DNA of 64,000 nucleotides from Rhytidiadelphus loreus (Eukaryota; Streptophyta; Bryopsida; Hypnales; Hylocomiaceae). A program made the position numbers and the translations under genes. Location of the stretch: the NCBI GenBank assembly GCA_947034895.1, contig OX344762.1, positions 26,764,760 to 26,828,759 of the forward strand, given 5' to 3'. Shown piece by piece: positions 47,640-58,168 of the stretch. Below the pieces are notes generated by a model. That model was given only the letters and a program-made list of their open reading frames with translations, made no database searches and was not told the origin of the DNA. How positions within the stretch are numbered: the first letter of the stretch is position 1; every line of letters starts with the position of its first letter.

Positions 47640-48225
47640 CCCACTGGGATACACTTCACTTCATTTCAACCCACTCTAGTACGCTTCAGTACGTTGGAAT
47701 CCACTTGATAAACTGGAATCCGCTGGAATCTGCTTGAATCCGCTTGCATGTGTTCAAATCTGCTGGAATCCACTCAAATCCGCTTGAAACTGCTTGAATC
47801 TACTTGAATGTGCTGCTCTGTGTCAAGATAATTATGAATCCCCCACACAGCGGGATGCAAAAAACCCAGCACAGATTGACAAGTCAACTACGGAATGAGC
47901 GCAAGCACCTCCAGACAAGAGTTGCAAATCCCACTGGAATCCACTGGAATTCGCTTGAATCTCTTGAATCCGCTTGCAAGTGCTGGAATCCACTGGAACC
48001 CCGCTTCAAGGTGCTTGAATCTGCTCTCACTGCTTGAATGCGCTTGCAAGTGCTTGAATCCTCTCTCACTGTGCTCGAGAATGTGCTTCACTCGGCTTGA
48101 ATCTGCTTGAATCTCCTTGACTGTGTCAAGATCATGACTCCCCACCAAACCGGGATGCCCCCAAACCACCATAGACTGACTGACGAGTGAAGTACGCAAA
48201 ATGAGAGCAAGCAACTGCCGAAACA
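47640..48225. repeat. Duplicated minisatellite (GCTTGAATCC / CTGGAATCCA) in the BRCT 5' leader
   Basis: Decamer-like units GCTTGAATCC, GCTGGAATCC and CACTGGAATC recur more than 20 times at 47640-47820 and 47930-48115. Each array is followed by a related segment, TGTGTCAAGAT...CGGGATGC...GACTGAC...GAGCGCAAGCA (47820-47925 and 48120-48225). A whole block of about 300 bp has therefore been duplicated in tandem. It lies between the probable TATA box and the start codon. Confidence 0.75.
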
Positions 48226-48337
48226 ATAGTCTGCAACCCAGACTGGTGAACTGATCCCCACTGAAACGGGAATCCCAAGCTGAGTGATGATCGATGACGA
48301 CGAGAGGCTTGGCCTGCCTGCGCGTGTCCCGGCTTCC

Positions 48338-48372
48338 TGTAGCATCTCTCTCTCTCTCTCCGTCCGTCCGTT
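48338..48372. repeat. (TC)n and CGTC-rich run near the BRCT promoter
   Basis: ATCTCTCTCTCTCTCTC is followed by CCGTCCGTCCG. On the transcribed strand it reads as a GAGA run. Such runs are common in plant 5' leaders; function is not shown. Confidence 0.8.
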
Positions 48373-48541
48373 CCGTCCGTCGTAAGCTTAACTTAATTGC
48401 GGGCGACGAAAGACGGCGCCTTGCGCCACTCACTGCAAGGAGGGAGGAGGGAGGAATCTCCGGCGCTCCGGGCTCCCTAACTTCACTTCTATACTATTCT
48501 TCTCGCCCTCCGGGATGCTTACTATAGCCACGTTTCCCGAC

Positions 48542-48548
48542 ATTTATA
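48542..48548 (-). promoter_or_regulatory. Probable TATA box of the BRCT gene
   Basis: On the minus strand CCACTATAAATGTCG contains TATAAAT. It sits in a GC-rich context upstream of the repeat-bearing leader. This would put transcription start near 48515 and give a leader of about 1.1 kb, unless a leader intron is removed. Confidence 0.4.
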
Positions 48549-48549
48549 G

Positions 48550-49149
48550 TGGAGGCCTGGTGAAGACAAATTGGGGCCCTGATGACTGAGGTCCCGCTTT
48601 GGAGTTTGGAGTGGGTTTTTTGGGTTTTTTATATCATAGTTAGTTGGAGGTTCGTTTTTTTTTCAATGGGTTTCCGCCTTTCCGGAGAGATGAGGTGAGT
48701 TTTTTCGCATTTTCTCAGCTCACTGCCAAAGGTTCATGAGGTGGCGAAGCTTATTTGTGGCGCTTGGCTCGCTGGAAATTGATTGCGGGTTCGCCAACTT
48801 CGAGATGAGACAATTTGATGACAAGCCGTTGTGCACTGTTTCGGGTTCGTTCAGACCAGGGTGTTCCGCAGTTGTGGTTGTGTGTTGTGGGATCCCTTCC
48901 TTTCATGGTGTCATTTAGGTTTGCAGATCAGTTGCAGATCAGTTGAAGACTAGAGTTATAGAGTCGTAGAGCCATGGTCATAGCCATAGTAGAGACTGGC
49001 TTTGTAGCTTTCTTCAGCTGTTCAACAGTTGGAAGAAGGCCCATGTATTGCCCCGTGTTTTACCCCTGCAGAAAACACTGGAATGTTTCATTTGATGCAT
49101 ATGATAAAATTTGCAAAGTCATGAAGAAATACAAAATTTAAGCAGCACA
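48550..49149. other. Upstream region of the BRCT gene
   Basis: GC-richer than average with a 60-codon plus-strand frame at 48736-48918 of unknown nature. A divergent plus-strand gene is possible, but no exon chain or family match was seen. Confidence 0.3.
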
Positions 49150-49510
49150 AAATAGGGAGTCTTTTTTTTACTTGCACCCGTTAGACTGACTTGAGGGAGA
49201 CGAGCGAGGGGTCAGTTCACCCCGACCCAAAAGAGGGGGCGATTTTTATATTTACCCTTTGATGGGACAATACATGGGTCAATCCTTCCAGACCTTGTAA
49301 GAAGCCCTAGTGTTCAAGAACTGGGCTTAGCAAGGTGAATTTACCTTTGGAGAAAGCACAAGAATTTTTTATTTGCCAGACATGATAAAATTTGCAAATT
49401 ATGAATTCATATTCCCAATTAAAGGCTCCAAATTGGCTATGGGAGATATGGAACACAAAATTAACATGGCACAAAGTAGAGGGTGTCTTTTTCACAATTC
49501 ACCCTACTAA
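49150..49510. repeat. Further copy of the GAGGGGGTCAG-type dispersed repeat
   Basis: GAGCGAGGGGTCAGTTCACC, ATTTGCCAGACATGATAAAA, TTTGCAAATTATGAATTCAT and AAGTAGAGGGTGTCTTTTTC match blocks in 1588-2590. It is complete enough to show that the unit includes both the G-rich and the AT-rich parts. Confidence 0.7.
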
Positions 49511-50956
49511 ACACAAAATTTATCCTACTAGGCCCAATTTGTAGGACATATTTAGTGTCTTGCGTTGAAACTAGTCCATGGAATTGTGAGAAAAAAAAAA
49601 TTGGTTGCAATTTGAAAACACTGGTAAAAATCAAGTGAAAAATTCTATAAAGTTTCTATTTAGAGTACAAAATAGAGAAAATAACTAGACTCAGAACTTG
49701 AAAAAACAGTTCAACATGGGAATCAAAGGAAAATGGTTGGTAAAACTCAAAAATACCTTGGACACTTGTGAGAATTCATCTTTGTCTACTAGTGATTTGT
49801 TTTTGGTATTTTTTGGTGGTAGCCCAACACAACCCCTAGAATGCAAGGAAGTTAGACAAATCATCTACTTTTGTTCATCCATCCATCACTTACAGGCTTT
49901 CATCTATAAATTTGCCTTGAATTAACATTAAACTTCATCCAAATTTTGATGAACTTTACATCTCAAAGATGGTTTTAGTGATTTTATCCACTCTTTTTCT
50001 TTTCTTTTTTGGTGTAAAGGCAACTAACACTAGAATCAAATAAGATTTTGGCAAGAATTCGCAAAGAATATCACTATTCTCCACTATATAAATCACAACC
50101 CAAAATCTTAAAGATATTGCCAATGGTCCAACAATAGTTAAACTCGTCAAAACATAGGGTTACATTTCAAATAGTATAATACTTGTTTGTTCAACTCTTG
50201 CAATTCTCTATTTTGACCTCCAACCATTTGCAAGTCTCCTAGTGTACAAGAGCAAAAAGAATCTCCATCATTGCTAATCCATTGAACTATTTGTAGAAGA
50301 AAAAATAGTAATTGACAATGTTTACAATCCTAGGAAAATCCAATTTTTGCCATGCCAAAGAGAATCTATAGTAAGTTCAAGCATTAATTGTGCATTTTTT
50401 ATCCCAAAAATGCTAGAGTGCATTTGTTGTATTACTAGTCATACTCTAACAATCTTTGGGAGTTGTAAAAATGGTCTCTTAGAATAGTGCTTCAAGCATT
50501 CCTCCATAGGCAATGTAATTTGGAAGGGTCGATCTAAATTCTTTTACTTGGAAAAAACACAACTACTTACTACAAATAACCAAATTAAAAAAATTTGAAT
50601 TCATATTTGGAATCAAAGATCCCAAAACTAGTAAGTAGCGGTCATAGAATAAAAAACCAACCAACTACAAATAGGGGCAACTTTTTACATTTATCCCTAC
50701 ATTATTGAAGGGGGGCTCCAAGATATAGAATGCTCATAGCACCATTCTAAACCACTCCTTGTGACAACTCTCCCTTCTCTATTGTAGATGGAAACCAAAA
50801 ATAAAAACCAATAGTCTAAAATTTGTTATATGTCTAGATGGAGTATACGAGTGATGAAATTTGGAGAAATATGAAGCCTTGGGAAGATTGGTCTAAAGTG
50901 AATATAAGTTAAGTGCATCCAAAATCAGAACCTAAAGTTTTCAAATTGCATTCACT
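49511..50956. other. Intergenic DNA, no gene recognised
   Basis: AT-rich with short frames only. A weak copy of the repeat above lies at about 50580-50700 (GAATTCATATTTGGAATCAAAGATCC, shown in part as TTTGGAATCAAAG). Nothing else. Confidence 0.45.
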
Positions 50957-51867
50957 TAATCCCTAAAGTTCTTTGACTAAGTTATCACCAAAAACGCTCT
51001 AAAATTGCTATTCTAGTACAAGTACCAAATTTTGGAAAAAAAATCATTTTTGGACACAAGTGACTATAGTATCTCGGAGTACGATGGTTAGAAAAGATGT
51101 GGAAAATTTTCAGAAATTTTCACCGTATAGATTGCAAGATATCAAAGTTTGAAGTGACAAAAATCATTTTTTCGGCCTTGTAAAAAACCAAGCAGCTGCA
51201 CTTCACAAGGACACATTTGTGTGAAAAAATGTCAATGTTGTTGGTACTTCTTTGCATTCAATCTTCAAGGCAAATTGGCTACATACTTGAAAATTTTCAA
51301 ATCATTTGGAATTGTACAACATATAGGAAAAATAGTAAGTAGAAAGAAGTAGAGAATGATTCAAAATTCAAAATTGTTAAGAATTTAGTTATAGAATTGA
51401 AAAATGCCAATCTCAATGGTTGCAGTGTTGCAATACATCCTATGATTTTATTTTTTTTCAAAAATATTGAAAATTGAGTAAAATAAAGGACTTGAAAGTT
51501 TATTTTAGAGTAGAGAATCCATAATTGCCCGGAAACTAAAACTCCTCATAACTTTTGACTCATTGATCAAAATGGAATGATTAAAAGCTTTCTATGTATA
51601 TGTAAATCTAAAGAATCAATTTCAAATTTTTGTTTAAGAAAAAAGTGATTTTTTTTATCAACCCTAATTGCCCAAGTTGAGAAACAAACTACATATTAGG
51701 CCATAACTTTTGACTCATATTTTCAAATGGCCTAAATTTTAGTGCACATGAAAGATATTCCTTATCTACACTTTCTAGTATAGTTTGAGCCAAAAACATG
51801 GAAATTTCTAGTTATACGCACTTGCCCAAAATTTCTATGTTGCCCTCAAACACAACTTGGTCTTTTA
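50957..51867. mobile_element. Long TTAACCCCT-type element, second class, copy 2
   Basis: Starts TTAATCCCTAAAGTTCTTTG. The first 200 bases are near-identical to the adjacent copy beginning at 51868, and the next 300 match 37658-38050. The right end is not clear; the neighbouring copy begins immediately after. Confidence 0.6.
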
Positions 51868-52140
51868 ACCCCTAAAGTTCCTTGACTATGTTATCACCAA
51901 AAACACTCAAAAAGTCATTTCTAATACAAGTACTAAATTTTGAAAAATATCATTTTTGGATACATGTAACCATAGGATCTTGTAGTATGCTGGTTCGAAA
52001 AGATGTGGAAAAAATTTCAGATATGTAAAAAAAAGTTGTTTCAATTTGTTTGAATGCACTGAAAACAACAATTTTGAGTGATTTTGGATGCTAAATTGCC
52101 AAAGAACTTCAAGAGTTGAAGTGTTACGAGACTGTTCAAG
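51868..52140. mobile_element. Truncated TTAACCCCT-type element, second class, copy 3
   Basis: Starts TTAACCCCTAAAGTTCCTTG. It follows 50957-51150 as far as GAAAAGATGTGGAAAA with roughly 80-85 percent identity, then diverges and ends near GTTACGAGACTGTT. It is in tandem with the preceding copy. Confidence 0.65.
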
Positions 52141-52779
52141 CATATCTTATTCTAACGTTTTTATGTATTTTGAAGATACATTCATTTTGTCCATTTTGGA
52201 GTAAAGGAACCTTAATCCCTTACTCCTAAAGGACCTAGAGGTAATCCACATTTTCCAAGTTGTGAAGATGTATTACAAAATACAACTTAGAAGAATAATT
52301 TAATGACAACTCTCAAATGATAGTTGTAAAATATGATCTAGAGATCATCTTCATACCGTTAGATCAACTATTACACAAACCAATATTTTTCAATTAGATT
52401 TGAAGTCAAAAATTGAAAAGTATTCCTAAAATTGCAAATTGAATATTTGTGTTTTTCACATGAATTTATTTCCTTTAAGTTCAAAATGTTAAGTTTTAAT
52501 CATAGTAATTTTTGAAGATTTTCCTCTTACTCTTTTATTCAAGTCATTCTTGAAGGGTCATCTTTTGAATTGAAAAAGTTATTTTTTGAGGCCAAGACCT
52601 ACCAATTATCCTCTAAATCATAGAATAGTTGCAAAGAAAGTATTTATAATCTATACTGTACAAATGCTAAAGAACTAACACAAAAATCTTCAAAAAAATC
52701 AATGGATGAAGAATCTTCAAAAAAAATCCAATGGAATGGTGACAAATCTGCCTTGAAAACCGGACTTGCCATTATGTAC

Positions 52780-52995
52780 CTTTTGTGGAAGAAACAATAT
52801 ATTTCAGAATCGAACCTCTATCCAAAAAAAACTTTGACCCTTCATAACTTTTGCATACGGTATCCAAATGCCACGTTCTTTGATGCATTAGAACCTTCTT
52901 TTCACTTGCCAACAAGAAAATCAATGAAAACTTGACCAGTCTAATAATAGAAATTACGCACAGTAGCAAAAAGTGGCGGTTGGGGGGTACCCACC
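52780..52995. mobile_element. Partial GGTGGGTACC palindromic-family element
   Basis: ACTTTGACCCTTCATAACTT, TTGCATACGGTATCCAAATG, TTCACTTGCCAA and GACCAGTCTAATAATAG lead to an end GGGGGGTACCCACCGTAAG. The same series occurs at 55230-55370 and 62045-62225. Confidence 0.7.
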
Positions 52996-53270
52996 GTAAG
53001 AGACTGTTTCCATGAGTGCGTTACGAGACTGTTTCCAAGCCTCCAATGTCATTTTTGTTGTTGTTTATTGATCGTGACAATTCCACTTCGGGACATTCAT
53101 TCCATTGTTGCAGCGATCATGCGTTGAGCGGCCTTTTTCAAAGAGTGAACCACAGCACTAGTTGAGATTGCATTCATCGTCCACATGACGGTGCTGAGCG
53201 AGCTGCTGATTGTTTGTTGACAAAAACAACAAAATCGAAAAACTTCCTGTTCGCTGCATCATCGAGATGG

Positions 53271-53409
53271 TGTGTACAATTTCGTTTTCAGATCAAAAGA
53301 AGGAATTGAATTGTGGGGTTTTCAGATCCGAAGAATGAACGATTGAATGTGATGGTGTGCACAATTTCGTACGTTTTCAGATCATTCCGAAGAAGGAATG
53401 AATTGGATT
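53271..53409. repeat. Diverged direct duplication of about 85 bp
   Basis: GTGTGTACAATTTCGTTTTC at 53271 and GTGTGCACAATTTCGTACG at 53356 start two copies. They share TTTTCAGATC and GAAGAA.GAATG. The surrounding 53080-53760 is less AT-rich than its flanks and could be gene-derived, but frames are broken and unrecognised. Confidence 0.6.
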
Positions 53410-55110
53410 GCGCGCTGTTGGGAGCATGATCGTTGTCAACAATTTGTTGGCATTCAACTGCCGGTCGATCATGTCGTTAAGTGTGTGCAAGCAGTTTTGC
53501 CCTTTAAAGTGACGACACACATCTGTTGTGTGGCGAGTGTTTGCACTGAAAAAGACTCATTTAAAATGTGTTTGCTTTCTTGCAAGACAAGGAATGGAGA
53601 CTGATTTGAATGTACCTCAGTGTGTGAAATTGCCATTTCGGTTGTTTTTACGCTCAGATAGTGAGAAGCCTTGAAGAAAGTTTACTAAGGTCCACAACGC
53701 GCTTGTCTTTGGAGGAAGTGTCAAGAAGAAGAAGAGGTTGGGCACAAAAGTGTCCAATTTAGTGTTTTTAGTCTATTTTCAAAACTAGGGCAAGTCGTAT
53801 TGTGAGTTCTATTTAAATGATTAGAGTTAATCGTTAAGTGGTCTAGACTTGGTTTGGAGTTCCAAGCTAATTTTAAAGTTGTGGTTCCCAACAATAAATG
53901 CATTGTGGTCCACCACTTCATCTTGAGAAGCTCTAAACTCGTGGTTCTCCTCCTAAGTTACAATCCTTAGTCTCACATGTTGCGTTTTCAGTGGGGGAGC
54001 AAAACTAGGGACGAAACTCAGAAAGAGCTCCATTTTGAACCCAAAAGGGATTTTGATCATGACTAAATTCTTTGTTTTTTGCTATTCAAAGGGGAAGAAA
54101 CCCTAGTTTTCTCACTTTATGATCAACTCTATTGTCTGTGAGCCTTTTAGCAAGGGTCCCTGGAATTGTAGTCAAGTTTACCTCTTGAGATGGGCCTAAC
54201 TACAATTCTCAAAGACTTGAAACTTGTGCATTTTTTTGCCATCAATGGAGGACAAAAATGGTGTCCATGTCATTCTTTCCTTTAAACTTAAACTTTCAAG
54301 TGTAAAGTTACATTCTTTGGTCTTCTCAATTTTGGAAGCTCTCATTGGTTGGTTGCAATTGAAAGCTTGCAATCCACAACTTTTCACTTCTAGTGAAAAG
54401 AACTCTTTAGTCAAATTGAATTTATAAATTTCAATCCCTAGACAAATTTTTGATGAATTTTTTTGATAATTTGTATATCCAAGAAAGTTGTTGAATGAAA
54501 ATTGTCACAAAAACACATGCAATAATTCAATGATTTTTGAAAAAAAAATGACTAATTGTTGTAGTCTATAATATATAGTCTATAATGTATTAATATAGTC
54601 TAATATTAGTCTATAATGTATTAATGTTATTCAACAACAAACAAAGAATTTTATATAGACAATTCTGTTTATGTGCATATACCAAATCACCATACAACCA
54701 AAATACTCATTTCTGTTATCCTTCTTATTTAGTTTAGAGTTTCAAAATCTACAAAAGACAATATTTATAATTTGGAAACTTGTTTGTTAAATTTTCAATC
54801 ACTAGTGGAGACAAAATGTATTCTCTCTTCATTACTCTAGGAAGCAATGGTGGGGGGGTGCATGATTATTTTGCCACTTTTCTACAAAGAAAAATACAAA
54901 GGCTATTTCTTGTAGAGGAATTTTTTTTTTTAAATCTTAAAAAATAGTCAAATTTTACCTAGGTATCACCTAAGTTGCATATAGATATTACCAAATATCA
55001 CCTAAATATTACAAGAATATTGAAGTTAATAATTGGCTACTTCTCCAAAATAGACACATACACCCACAAAAAAAAACGTTCCTAGGAAATAATCAACCTC
55101 CCTGAATAAT
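53410..55110. other. Intergenic DNA, no gene recognised
   Basis: Short frames only; those at 53398-53604 and 54224-54427 have no family motif. ATATAGTCTATAATGTATTA is repeated with variation at 54560-54620. Confidence 0.4.
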
Positions 55111-55375
55111 AAGGTGGGTACCTCCCAATTTGCACCTTGCCTAAAACTACCATCATCACTGTGTGTACATCTCCAAAATCAATATGTATGTATATGGAAG
55201 AAACAATTTTAGAACATCTACTAAAAAAAACTTTGACCCTTTGTAACTTTTGTATACGGGATCCAAATATTACATTCTTTGGTGTGTTGGCCCCCCTCCT
55301 TTTCAATTGCCAATCTTGAAGAAAATGTGAAATTTGACTAGTCTAATAATAGTAACTATGGTAGTTGCTCTTAAA
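55111..55375. mobile_element. GGTGGGTACC palindromic-family element
   Basis: Starts AAGGTGGGTACCTCCC. It then has CCTAAAACTACCAT, ATATGTATGTATATGGAAG, ACTTTGACCCTTTGTAACTT, GGATCCAAATATTACATTC and GACTAGTCTAATAATAG. The same order is seen, inverted, in 60910-61550. No coding capacity. Confidence 0.7.
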
Positions 55376-55644
55376 GTGTGCATCTAACTAGAAGAACTCC
55401 TTCTTCAAACATGTGGATGCAAACATTCAAGGGACATTTTCGGTAGATAGCCCAAAAAAGAGCGGTTCAAAGGCAGTTGGAATCACAATTATTAAAGTTA
55501 GAATGATTTTAATACAATTTATTAAAGTAGAAGTGCCAAAGGTATCTATTCTTGTGCATAGAGTGCAACAATGATGAGGTGCAAAATGGTTGTGAATAAA
55601 GTAGTCCACTACCAACAATGAAGAGTGTGAAGGTTAGCAAACAC

Positions 55645-55813
55645 TAGTAGGAACCCATGTTTTTCTTGACGGATTTTTCTAGACATCCACATGTTTTCAT
55701 GATAATAGTGATGTCAAATAAAACATCAAGATGTTTTATTTGACGTCACTGTCAACATGAAAAACATGTGGATGTCTAGAAAAATTTGTCTAGATAAACA
55801 TGGGTTCCTACTA
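55645..55813. mobile_element. 169-bp palindromic element (MITE-like)
   Basis: Arms TAGTAGGAACCCATGTTT and its complement extend inward as a nearly continuous hairpin to a centre at about 55729 (AAACATCAAGATGTTT). Identity between arms is roughly 85-90 percent. It directly abuts a second palindromic element at 55814. Confidence 0.85.
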
Positions 55814-56149
55814 CACTAAAAAAGATATTTAGTGTTGGCAACACTATTTGCGAACCATGACACTAAATATCATTTACCCTACTAAAGTAAGTAACACTAA
55901 ATGTAATTTCTAACACTAAAAGTACTCTATGGTAAATCTGAAATATGAAGAGATTTACATTTGGTGTTACATTTCATTTACAGATTTCAAATTTCAGATT
56001 TTACATTTAGTGTTTACATTTAGTGTTACAAAGGCAGCGCATTGAAGTTTAGCACTACATTAATCGTCCTAAAATTGACATTTAGTGTAGGGTCAAGTAG
56101 GGTGGTAATTACACTAAATGTAATCCAACACTAAATATCCTTTTTAGTG
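55814..56149. mobile_element. 336-bp CACTA-ended non-autonomous element
   Basis: Starts CACTAAAAAAGATATTTAG and ends CTAAATATCCTTTTTAGTG, inverted copies of about 25 bases (GTGTTGG/CCAACAC included). CACTA ends suggest the En/Spm superfamily. The interior is filled with direct and inverted copies of ACACTAAATGTAA, typical subterminal repeats of that superfamily. No transposase. A 3-base target duplication is not evident. Confidence 0.75.
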
Positions 56150-56914
56150 TAGTGAAAGTTTGCGGAGTCTTTATTGCATACACTTCAAATCCAAAAATAG
56201 AGTCATGAACATGTGAATTGGATTGGAAATGGGTCATCTGCCCTAGTTTTGTGCACTTTTTGCAACATCAAATTTGCAAAGTGGGGAACTCCATTACTTT
56301 GGTGGAAAAGATCTATTATGTACAGCCTGACATTGGGTAGCCTTTGGACATACATATACTCATATTTTACTAGAACACAACAAAGAACCCAATAGACAAC
56401 ACAAAGGACTCAAAACATTAGGTTCTTTGCCTTCATCTTGTCCCTCAAACTGCACACGTGCCAAGACATTTGTGCACCATATATACTTTGAGCAATTTTT
56501 GGAACTGCTCGCACATTTTTTGGGTCTTCTCTAGGAGCAATTGAAAATTCCCAATCAGAATTTGAGTAGGCTAACATAGGCATAGTTGCAAAAAGCAAAG
56601 TACCCACCTTATAAGAGCATCTCCACTCTTGCCTAGAAAAATTAGCACAGAAAACTACCTATCGTAGGCTTTGGTGATAAATAAATAAATAAAAGGCCAA
56701 TGCTAGAGTATTTCCCTTCAAGCCCACCAAAATTGTCAATTTCCAAACTTTGTTCTTGATTTCCGGATTTGAATTAATTTTTTGACAGTTTGACATTGTT
56801 CACTTCCAAATCAAGCATTCTCTAATAATAATCTCTATGGTGGACAACTGAAACTAGGGTTTTTTTCCAGGGCTAAGGTAACAAGGGGCTTAGGTAGGAA
56901 TACCATAAACAGTT
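56150..56914. other. Intergenic DNA, no gene recognised
   Basis: Short frames only, on both strands (60-65 codons). A run AAATAAATAAATAAA lies near 56682. No repeat match noticed. Confidence 0.45.
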
Positions 56915-57110
56915 AAAATAAGCATTTCAGCCTATAAGATATGGGAAATTCATTGAGAAATTCAGGTCAATGTGTGCACAAATAAAGATGAAGAAGAATG
57001 CAAAAAAGAAATCTTCAAAAATGAATATTTTATTGAATATAATGTGGATTTCTTATACAGACCCCATTTTTGTCTCATAGCTTCACCTAAAACGGTTTCC
57101 CTTGGAACTT
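56915..57110. repeat. Dispersed repeat, copy 2 (first copy at 26712-26920)
   Basis: AAGCATTTCAGCC, AAGATATGGGAAATTCATTG, ATGTGTGCA, AATATTTTATTGAATATAA and GTCTCATAG match the first copy. It is followed closely by two TTAACC-type elements. Confidence 0.75.
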
Positions 57111-57247
57111 GTTCCTAATAAAGTATAAGCCAATCAAATTTCAGCAAATTGAATCTTTTCAAATCAACATCAAAGCTAGCTATTGTTGGTTTTAGAACAC
57201 CCTATTGTGCCATTAGGAGGGGGGTGCCATTTATGGTATTCCTACCT

Positions 57248-57478
57248 TAACCCCTTTACGCCTTGATCTTTTTTCTAATTTTGGCACATTTTTGCTTATA
57301 TCTTTCTACAGAAATATCATTTACTATAATTTCATGAAATTGATCATTACGGAAGGTTGTCTTTTCAAAATTCAAGTATTACATTGGATGAATGAAATTT
57401 TGGTGGACAAAACATCTCCTCATAGCCCTCTGTTCATCGTCTAGAATATGGATGTTGGAGCGCTTAAAGGTTAGCATG
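57248..57478. mobile_element. Short TTAACCCCT-type element
   Basis: Starts TTAACCCCTTTACGCCTTG and ends GGAGCGCTTAAAGGTTAGC, an imperfect inverted pair. It is very close to 28947-29130 over its left half (ACACATTTTTGCTTATATCT-type block, TGATCATTA.GGAAGGTTGTC). Confidence 0.8.
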
Positions 57479-57587
57479 GTGTTCGCGGTGAGGAACAAAA
57501 AAATTCCTAGACAAGAGTAGAGATGCCATAAGGTATGTCCCCTGACACTGTTGGAAGTCCAAACAATTAATGGACTCGGACTATTAA

Positions 57588-58168
57588 CCCTAGAGCGATG
57601 TTCAATTTCTGGATGATGTACAGATTCAAAATTAGACTTCTTTCTCGTTACAGCTTGGACCAAAGTCATCCTAATTTTTAGAGATATTTTATGAAGTTGT
57701 GGTCTTATCCAAGGGTTGGATTTGGTGTTACTAGAGCATATATTTTTCTAAAATTACAAATGTGGAAGTATGTGAAGTGGTTGACTTGTGTTGACTCTAG
57801 TTCAAACTTGAAATTGCAAAAATGAGGTTGATCATAGACTCAAAGAACAAAAAAATTCCAAAAAAATTCCATGTCAAGAGAACCTCGTTTCAAATCCTTT
57901 TCAACAAAATTTACCTCAAAAATGATAATATTTTGCTTGTAATTGAATTTTGAAGGAATTTTGAATTTTCCCTTTCAAAATTTACAGAAAAATATTAGTG
58001 ATAGCATTGGTGAATCTAACCGTATGGATAGAATCTAAAACTAAAACTCTATAACTTCTATTGGCATCTCAATTCCAAAATATTCTTCCAAATAGTACTT
58101 TATGATGATTTTTACGAAATTGTCAATTTTGGAGATGAGTCTAGACGCTTATTAGGCGTTAAACACTG
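57588..58168. mobile_element. 570-bp TTAACCC-type element, copy 2
   Basis: Starts TTAACCCTAGAGCGATG and ends AGACGCTTATTAGGCGTTAA. The interior matches 38932-39505 nearly base for base over 500 bases. No coding capacity. Confidence 0.85.
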
